DNA from: Paracoccus sp. (in: a-proteobacteria)
GTDB taxonomy: Bacteria; Pseudomonadota; Alphaproteobacteria; Rhodobacterales; Rhodobacteraceae
Assembly (NCBI GenBank): GCA_018056045.1
Contig: JAGPGI010000055.1
Location: 1 to 10,921 of the forward strand
Direction of reading: 5' to 3'
DNA length: 10,921 nt
The notes under the pieces are model-generated. The model ran no database searches and had not been told where the DNA came from. It worked only from the letters and a program-made list of their open reading frames with translations. A program made the translations under genes and the position numbers. Below are positions 6,179 to 10,921 of the stretch, in pieces (position 1 is the stretch's first letter; the number at the start of each line of letters is the position of its first letter).

Positions 6179-6817
6179 ATGACCCATGCCATCGTCAAAC
6201 ACGCCATCGTCGTCACTGGCACCGATACCGGGATCGGCAAGACGATCTTTGCCGCCGGGCTGGTGGGCGCGCTGGATGGGATCTACTGGAAACCGGTTCA
6301 GGCCGGGATCGAGGGCGGCACCGACAGTCAGGCGGTGGCGCGCCTGTCGGGCCTGCCCGAAGGGCGGATCCTGCGCGAGACATGGCTGCTGCGGACGCCG
6401 GCATCGCCCCATCACGCCGCCGAACTCGAGGGGGTCGAGATCAATGCCGAAAAGCTCAATCCTCCGGTGGTGCCGCGCTATCTGGTGATCGAGGGCGCCG
6501 GCGGGGTGATGGTGCCGCTGAACCGGCGCCGGACCTTTCTGGACGTGCTGGCGCGCTGGCGGCTGCCGACGGTGCTTTGCGCGCGCACCCGGCTGGGCAC
6601 CATCAACCATACGCTGCTGTCACTCGCGGCCATGCGCGATCGCGGCGTGCCGGTGCTGGGGGTGGCGCTGATCGGCGATGCCGCGCCCGAGACCCAGCGC
6701 ATCATCGCCGAGATGGGCCGGGTGCGGGTGCTGGGCCGCCTGCCCCGGCTTGAGCGGCTGAACTCGATCACCCTGACCGCCGCCTTCCACGAAGGTTTTT
6801 CGCGCGACGATTTCCGC
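6179..6817 (+). CDS. bioD: Dethiobiotin synthetase BioD, lacking a stop codon at the expected end
   Basis: BioD closes the ureido ring of 7,8-diaminopelargonate with ATP and CO2 to make dethiobiotin, the substrate of BioB. Family features are the P-loop GTDTGIGKT (14-22), YWKPVQAG (36-43) with K38, LLRTPASPHHAAE (70-82), VIEGAGGVMVPL (103-114) and GRLPRLERL (186-194). ATG 6179 is preceded by TGAGG (6166-6170) with an 8-nt gap; an in-frame TTG at 6173 lies too close to that site to be preferred. Family similarity ends near FSRDDFR (207-213), which I take as the end (6817). No stop follows: the frame stays open to TAG at 7619-7621, running antisense to all of dctR and the end of dctS. Literally read, the product would be 480 residues. 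Codon 215 (TAT, 6821-6823) is one substitution from a stop, so a stop-loss mutation or sequence error is possible. Confidence 0.85.
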
Positions 6818-6837
6818 GTCTATCACGGCCGGGACAG

Positions 6838-6863
6838 CCGCAGCGCATCAATCGCCGCTGCGG
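6838..6863. repeat. Stem-loop at the bioD/dctR convergent junction
   Basis: CCGCAGCG (6838-6845) and CGCTGCGG (6856-6863) form a perfect 8-bp stem with a 10-nt loop, and the dctR stop codon (6848-6850) lies inside the loop. No T-tract follows on either strand, so it is not a canonical intrinsic terminator. It could still act as a bidirectional 3' structure for the two convergent transcripts. Confidence 0.45.
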
Positions 6864-7474
6864 GGCGCATTCTCGTCGGCGGACAGCATGGCGGCCAGTT
6901 CGACCGCGTTCCTGACCCCCATCTTGGCCAGCACCCGGCCGCGATGCACCTCGACCGTGCGCATCGAGATCTCCAGCGACGCCGCGATCTGCTTGTTCAT
7001 CGCCCCGCTGAGCATCAGCCCCATGACCTCGTCCTCGCGCGCCGACAGGGTGGCGCGACGAGCGGCGAGGTCGCGGCGGCTGGCGGCCTCGGCCTCGGCG
7101 GCGAGATGGGTCTGGATTGCCGCCAGCGCCAGATCGACGATCTGATTGTCGTTGAAGGGCTTTTCCAGAAAGTCATAGGCCCCGGCCTTCAGCGCCTGCA
7201 CCGCGATGGGCACGTCGGCATGGCCGGTCAGAAAGATCACCGGCGCGGCATTTCCCAGCGCCCGCAGGCGCTGAAAGGTCTCCGGCCCGCTGAGTTCGCC
7301 CATGCGCACGTCCAGAATGACGCAGGCGCAATCCTTGAGCGGCTGCGCGGCCAGAAACGCCTCGCCCGAGGGCCAGCCGCGCGAGGGCACGCCGCGCGAG
7401 GTAAAGAGAAAGCTCAGCGCGTCGCGGATCGCCTCTTCGTCATCGACGATATGGATCATGCCCGGGCCCGTCAT
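6848..7474 (-). CDS. dctR: C4-dicarboxylate response regulator DctR (FixJ/NarL type)
   Basis: This 208-residue protein has an N-terminal receiver domain (about 6-120) and a C-terminal LuxR-type helix-turn-helix (about 143-200). In the receiver, D11 and D12 form the acidic pocket, D55 (VILDVRM) is the phosphoacceptor, T83 (FLTGHAD) is the switch residue and K105 (EKPF) is the conserved lysine. The output domain shows LSAREDEVMGLMLSGAMNKQIA and VEVHRGRVLAKMGV. It lies 25 nt downstream of dctS, the expected partner kinase, and next to dctP-dctQ. In Rhodobacter capsulatus DctS-DctR activates dctPQM, so the same role is inferred here. ATG 7474 is chosen because GGAAGGGGG lies just upstream; an in-frame ATG at 7459 would remove five residues before MIHIVDDE. 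Another FixJ-type role is possible on sequence alone; the context makes DctR likely. Confidence 0.9.
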   Translation of the reverse strand: MTGPGMIHIVDDEEAIRDALSFLFTSRGVPSRGWPSGEAFLAAQPLKDCACVILDVRMGELSGPETFQRLRALGNAAPVIFLTGHADVPIAVQALKAGAYDFLEKPFNDNQIVDLALAAIQTHLAAEAEAASRRDLAARRATLSAREDEVMGLMLSGAMNKQIAASLEISMRTVEVHRGRVLAKMGVRNAVELAAMLSADENAPRSGD

Positions 7475-7499
7475 GCCGCCCCCTTCCTGCCACTTCCCC

Positions 7500-9521
7500 C
7501 TATGCCGCCCATGTCGTCCCCTTTTCCGCCCCGTCGCGCAAGGGCAGCTGGATGCGGAAGACGGTGCCGCCAGCCTCGCCCGGCCGGTGGGTCAGCGATC
7601 CGCCATGAAGTTCCACGATAGAGCGGCAGATTTTCAGCCCCATGCCCATGCCCTGGGGCTTGGTGGTGGCGAAGGCGTCGAACAGCCGTCCTTCCAGTTC
7701 CGGGGCGATGCCGGCGCCGCCATCCGCGACCTCGATCACCATGTGGTCCGCCTCGGTCAGCAGCCGCACCTCGAGCTGGTCACTGATGCGGTTTTCGCCC
7801 ATCGCCTCCATGCCGTTGCGGATCAGGTTGATCAGAACCTGTTCCAGCAGGATGCGGTCGGCCTGAGCCGGCGGGACGGGGGAAATGGCGGTTGCCAGCA
7901 GGACCCGGTGCTCGCGCGCATCGGCCTGAAGGAACTCGACCGTTTCGGCGATGACCTCGTCCAGACGGGTCTCGGAGAAACGCGGCTCGCGCTTTTTCAC
8001 CAGATCCTGAATGCGGCGGATGATCTGTCCGGCGCGCCCGGCCTGCCGGGCCAGTTTCTGATTGGCCTCGCGCATCAGCGCCGGGTCGGCATTGCCGCGC
8101 TCCATCAGGTTCTGCATGCCCGCCGCATATGAGGCGATGGCCGCCAGGGGCTGGTTCAGCTCATGCGCCAGCGTCGAGGCCATCTCGCCCAGCGTCACCA
8201 GCCGGCCGGTGCGGGCCATGGTCTCGTCCTGCGCCCGCGCCAGCCGGGCCACGCGCTTCTGTTCGGTGATGTCGATGACCGAGCCCATCCAGCCGCGATG
8301 CTTGCCGGCCGCGTCGATCAGCGGCGCGTCGAAAACCTGGACCTCGATCGCATGCCCGTCGCGATGCAGGAAGCGGGTCTCGAAGCTGCGCACGGTCCGC
8401 CCGCCCCGGGCCAGTTCGCGGTGGCGCTCTTCGGTTTCCGACAGCCGCTCGGGATCCCAATAGGGCATGGGCGGCATGCGCCCGACCAGTTCCGAGACCT
8501 CCCATCCGACCAGATTGGCGAAGGCCGAGTTGACATAAAGGATGCGGCCCGAATGGTCCTTGGCGCGCAGTCCGACGGTCAGGCTTTCCTCCATCGAGCG
8601 GCGGAACGCGGTTTCATTGCGCAGGCGCAGTTCCGCCAGCCGGCGATGTCCGGCGCTGCGAAACAGGATCACCAGCGCCAGAATGGCAAAGATCGCCAGC
8701 CCGCCGATCACCGCCATCAGCAGCGTGGTGCGAAACGAGGTCGGCGCACGATAGGCGTTGATCTGCACCGCCACACCGCGCAGCGGTGGGTCGAAGCTGA
8801 TCGTATGGCTGGGGCTGTCCTGAGTTGGGGTCAGGCGCTGGCGGGCGGCGATCTCGGCCCCGGCGCTGGACAGGATGCGCACGCCATATTGTTCAGCGAT
8901 CCACCAGGGCAGGTGGCGGTTGAGCAGCAAGGGCAGAGACAGCGTCGCGGTCACAAAGCCCCGCCCGCCCGGCAGGGCAAGGCCCATGGCGACGCTGCCA
9001 TCGGGGGCGATGTCGCCATAGCTTGGCCGTGCGGTGCTGACGCCGATCTGCGCCAGCCGGCCTACCAGCACATCATCGCCCGGCGCCTCGCGGCCCGGCA
9101 GCGCGCGGATGCGCCGACCTTCGGCATCATACCAGACCACCGACAGGAATTCCGGGCTGCCGGCGATATGGGCGCGGGCGCGGGCGTCGATGGTGGCGGT
9201 GGAAATGCCGCTGGCGGTGTCCAGCGACATGCTGACCAGCATATCCTCATCGACCGACATCTGAAAGCGCAGGGTCTGCTCGACCCAAAGCGCGTCAGTG
9301 GCCAGCTTGGTGCGCGCCTGCTCGGTCTCGCTGCGATTGGCGATCCAGATCGCCAGCGTCACCAGCGCGACCAGCGCCACGATGGCAAAGAGCGGCACCA
9401 GCGACAAAAGGTCGATCCCGTGCCGCGCCGGCACGCCGCCCTCGCCCGACCACGGGTCGCCATAGGGCGCGGGCTTGCCCCCCGCCAGCCGGGCCGGTCT
9501 GTCGCCTCGGATCACTTGCAT
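7500..9521 (-). CDS. dctS: C4-dicarboxylate sensor histidine kinase DctS
   Basis: This 673-residue inner-membrane kinase has a short cytoplasmic tail, a first membrane helix (about 37-62), a periplasmic sensor region (about 63-262), a second helix (about 264-288), a PAS/PAC domain (about 305-420) and a transmitter. Phosphoacceptor H453 is in LAHELNQPLAA. The ATPase shows INLIRNGMEAM (N box), VADGGAG (G1), FDAFATTK (F box) and GMGMGLKI (G2). This is the DctS/FixL-like subfamily. It should sense external C4-dicarboxylates such as succinate, fumarate or malate and phosphorylate DctR, encoded 25 nt downstream. The start is uncertain. ATG 9521 is directly preceded by a G-run, so the GTG two codons later (9515-9513), about 6 nt from that run, is an alternative. 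The frame is open up to 9719, but that part overlaps the dctP signal sequence and is not counted. Confidence 0.9.
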   Translation of the reverse strand: MQVIRGDRPARLAGGKPAPYGDPWSGEGGVPARHGIDLLSLVPLFAIVALVALVTLAIWIANRSETEQARTKLATDALWVEQTLRFQMSVDEDMLVSMSLDTASGISTATIDARARAHIAGSPEFLSVVWYDAEGRRIRALPGREAPGDDVLVGRLAQIGVSTARPSYGDIAPDGSVAMGLALPGGRGFVTATLSLPLLLNRHLPWWIAEQYGVRILSSAGAEIAARQRLTPTQDSPSHTISFDPPLRGVAVQINAYRAPTSFRTTLLMAVIGGLAIFAILALVILFRSAGHRRLAELRLRNETAFRRSMEESLTVGLRAKDHSGRILYVNSAFANLVGWEVSELVGRMPPMPYWDPERLSETEERHRELARGGRTVRSFETRFLHRDGHAIEVQVFDAPLIDAAGKHRGWMGSVIDITEQKRVARLARAQDETMARTGRLVTLGEMASTLAHELNQPLAAIASYAAGMQNLMERGNADPALMREANQKLARQAGRAGQIIRRIQDLVKKREPRFSETRLDEVIAETVEFLQADAREHRVLLATAISPVPPAQADRILLEQVLINLIRNGMEAMGENRISDQLEVRLLTEADHMVIEVADGGAGIAPELEGRLFDAFATTKPQGMGMGLKICRSIVELHGGSLTHRPGEAGGTVFRIQLPLRDGAEKGTTWAA

Positions 9522-9660
9522 CCCCCCAGCGCACCATCTCGCGACCGCAAGCCCGCGGGCCGGGCTATTGCGGAAACCCACAATAGCGATGTTCACGCGA
9601 TGGTGACAAGAAAGTAACCACCGCTCGGAGGGGCGGAAAAGTAAACAGGGAGAGAAAGCC
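9522..9660. promoter_or_regulatory. Divergent dctS/dctP control region with overlapping dyads
   Basis: This 139-bp region separates the two start codons. GCTATTG (9564-9570) and CAATAGC (9581-9587) form a perfect 7-bp inverted repeat with a 10-nt spacer; this is a candidate DctR operator about 85 bp upstream of dctP. It overlaps another structure in which CCGCAAGCCCG (9545-9555) pairs with CGGGC (9561-9565) and TTGCGG (9568-9573), with a 2-nt bulge. No clear -35/-10 pair and no -24/-12 element is visible. The dctP ribosome binding site is the GGGAGAG a few bases before its ATG. Confidence 0.45.
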
Positions 9661-10668
9661 ATGCTGACTCGTCGCAGCTTCACCGCCATGGCGGGGGCCG
9701 TTGCCATTGCCATGTCCACCGCGCTGCCCGCGCTGGCTCAGGACGCCATCACCATCAAATTCAGCCATGTCGTCGCCCCCGACACGCCCAAGGGCAAAGG
9801 CGCGCAGAAGTTCAAGGAACTGGCCGAGCAATATACCGAAGGCAAGGTCAAGGTCGAAATCTATCCCAACAGCCAGCTCTACAAGGACAAGGAAGAGCTT
9901 GAGGCGCTGCAACTGGGCGCCGTGCAGATGCTCGCGCCGTCGCTGGCCAAGTTCGGCCCGCTGGGCGTCCAGCAGTTCGAGCTGTTCGACCTTCCGATGC
10001 TGTTCGCCAATCGCGACGAGCTGCGCAAGATCACCGATGGCGACGTCGGCAAGGGCCTTCTGGCCAAGCTGGAAGACAAGGGCATCAAGGGTCTGGCCTA
10101 TTGGGATAACGGCTTCAAGATCATGTCGGCGAACTCGCCCGTGGTGCATCCCGACGATTTCCTTGGCCTGAAGATGCGCATCCAGTCCTCGAAGATCCTC
10201 GAGGCGCAGATGGAGGCGCTTGGCGCCGTGCCGCAGGTCATGGCTTTCTCGGAAGTGTATCAGGCGCTGCAGACCGGCGTTGTCGACGGCACCGAGAACC
10301 CGCCCTCGAACATGTACACCCAGAAGATGCATGAAGTGCAAAAGCACGCCACCATCTCGCGCCATGGCTATCTGGGCTATGCGGTGATCGTGAACAAGGC
10401 GTTCTGGGACGGCCTGCCCGAGGATGTGCGCGCCAATCTGGACAAGGCCATGACCGAGGCGACCGTCTATGCCAATGGCATCGCCGCCGAGGAAAACGAC
10501 AAGTCGCTGGAAGCGATGAAGGCCGCCGGCACCACCGAATTCCACGAGATGACCGACGAAGAGCGCGCCGAATGGCTTGAAGTCCTCAAGCCCGTGCATG
10601 AGGAAATGGCCGACCGCATTGGCGCCGACCTGATCCAGCAAGCCTATCAGGCGATCGGAACCAACTGA
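9661..10668 (+). CDS. dctP: TRAP transporter solute-binding protein DctP (C4-dicarboxylates)
   Basis: This 335-residue periplasmic protein captures the substrate and delivers it to the DctQ-DctM membrane complex for sodium- or proton-driven uptake. Residues 1-26 are a Sec signal peptide: basic MLTRR, a hydrophobic core, and the cleavage site ALPALA before Q27. The mature protein has the DctP-family features IKFSHVVAPDTPKGKG (32-47), LKMRIQSS (170-177) with R173 as the likely carboxylate-binding arginine, and VVDGTENPPSN (207-217). Length and motifs fit the C4-dicarboxylate DctP subgroup, and the neighbouring dctS-dctR supports succinate, fumarate or malate as substrates. ATG 9661 follows GGGAGAGAAAGCC. 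The gap to dctQ is 67 nt and contains a strong stem-loop. Confidence 0.95.
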   Translation: MLTRRSFTAMAGAVAIAMSTALPALAQDAITIKFSHVVAPDTPKGKGAQKFKELAEQYTEGKVKVEIYPNSQLYKDKEELEALQLGAVQMLAPSLAKFGPLGVQQFELFDLPMLFANRDELRKITDGDVGKGLLAKLEDKGIKGLAYWDNGFKIMSANSPVVHPDDFLGLKMRIQSSKILEAQMEALGAVPQVMAFSEVYQALQTGVVDGTENPPSNMYTQKMHEVQKHATISRHGYLGYAVIVNKAFWDGLPEDVRANLDKAMTEATVYANGIAAEENDKSLEAMKAAGTTEFHEMTDEERAEWLEVLKPVHEEMADRIGADLIQQAYQAIGTN

Positions 10669-10687
10669 TCCCCGAATAGGCCAACTC

Positions 10688-10712
10688 GGGGGACGCCCTC
10701 GCTGCGTCCCCC
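10688..10712 (+). terminator. Intercistronic stem-loop between dctP and dctQ
   Basis: GGGGGACGC (10688-10696) pairs perfectly with GCGTCCCCC (10704-10712) around a 7-nt loop, 19 nt after the dctP stop. It is followed by C/T-rich sequence without a real U-tract, so complete termination is unlikely. Partial attenuation or protection of the dctP mRNA 3' end would give more binding protein than membrane subunits, as TRAP systems need. Confidence 0.6.
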
Positions 10713-10735
10713 CTTCCCCCATATCGAGGTATGCC

Positions 10736-10921
10736 ATGTTGCTGCGTTTCCTCGACCGCTTCGAAGAGGTTCTGATCTCGGCGCTCATGGCGACTGCCGT
10801 GACGCTGATCTTCGTTGCGGTCGTTCATCGCTTCTCGCTCGGTGCTGCTGCGGATCTGGTCGGTTTTGCCCGCTCGCATGATATGCCCGGGCTGCAATCT
10901 GCCGCGCGTTCGGTGTTCAAG
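10736..10921 (+). CDS. dctQ: TRAP transporter small permease DctQ (N-terminal part)
   Basis: Only the first 62 codons are in the window; the gene continues past the right edge. The product begins MLLRFLDRFEEVLISALM and has one clear membrane helix (about 12-31), ending in AVVHRF, which matches the start of TRAP small-subunit proteins. The following region (GFARSHDMPGLQSAARSVFK) fits the longer cytoplasmic or linker insertion found in C4-dicarboxylate DctQ proteins of Rhodobacter type. DctQ is an inner-membrane subunit that works with DctM, whose gene is expected just outside the window. ATG 10736 has GAGGT (10726-10730) 5 nt upstream; the ATG at 10731 is in another frame. Confidence 0.88.
   Translation, partial: MLLRFLDRFEEVLISALMATAVTLIFVAVVHRFSLGAAADLVGFARSHDMPGLQSAARSVFK

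Noticed and set aside
5326..6240. Long minus-strand open frame opposite bioB and the start of bioD
   Set aside because: Low-complexity Arg/His/Gln-rich translation, no motif or ribosome binding site; BioB on the plus strand is unmistakable.
9522..9719. 66-residue upstream extension of DctS
   Set aside because: It would run through the divergent promoter region and overlap the dctP signal peptide coding region; nothing in it resembles a kinase N-terminus.
9565..10788. 407-codon minus-strand open frame opposite dctP
   Set aside because: It covers dctP, which has a signal peptide and family motifs; the antisense product resembles no family I recognise and is a codon-bias shadow.

Overview
The window looks like a chromosomal stretch of a high-GC alphaproteobacterium, most likely Rhodobacterales and probably close to Paracoccus. 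Three things point that way: very GC-rich third codon positions, a GntR/FCD regulator sitting beside bioY-bioB with TTATCTATAA (BioR-type) operators, and a dctS-dctR / dctP-dctQ C4-dicarboxylate locus of the Rhodobacter type. The assignment comes from gene content and codon use only. No insertion sequence, tRNA, rRNA, CRISPR array or phage gene is visible.

Layout. (1) Positions 1-42, minus strand: the first 14 codons of a gene that leaves the window. (2) 229-2143, plus strand: a two-gene operon of a fold-type I PLP-dependent aminotransferase and an RraA/HMG-aldolase-family protein, with a recognisable sigma70-type promoter in front. (3) 2150-3631, minus strand: a PiT/PHO4-family inorganic phosphate transporter, ending 6 nt from the RraA gene. 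(4) 3777-6817, plus strand: a biotin locus. A BioR-like repressor is followed by bioY (biotin uptake), bioB (biotin synthase) and bioD (dethiobiotin synthetase); bioY and bioB overlap by ATGA. (5) 6848-9521, minus strand: dctR (response regulator) and dctS (membrane sensor kinase). (6) 9661 to the end, plus strand: dctP (periplasmic solute-binding protein) and the start of dctQ (small TRAP membrane subunit).

How the parts work together. DctS should sense C4-dicarboxylates in the periplasm and phosphorylate DctR, which in the Rhodobacter capsulatus system activates the divergent dctPQM transport operon. The biotin genes are probably repressed by the neighbouring BioR. Perfect TTATCTATAA boxes lie at the start of bioR and over a TATAAT hexamer just upstream of bioY.

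Most notable points. A near-perfect BioR box lies inside the bioB coding sequence and is written with four consecutive codons (CTA TCT ATA AAA) that occur nowhere else in that gene. The bioD frame has no stop codon where the protein family ends; it stays open for about 800 nt antisense to dctR and the end of dctS. BioY has Asn where the family usually has Lys in its C-terminal D-x-x-K motif. Inverted repeats sit between dctP and dctQ, in the dctS/dctP divergent region, at the bioD/dctR junction and at the 5' end of bioB. I see known systems with unusual regulatory detail here, not a wholly new multi-gene system.
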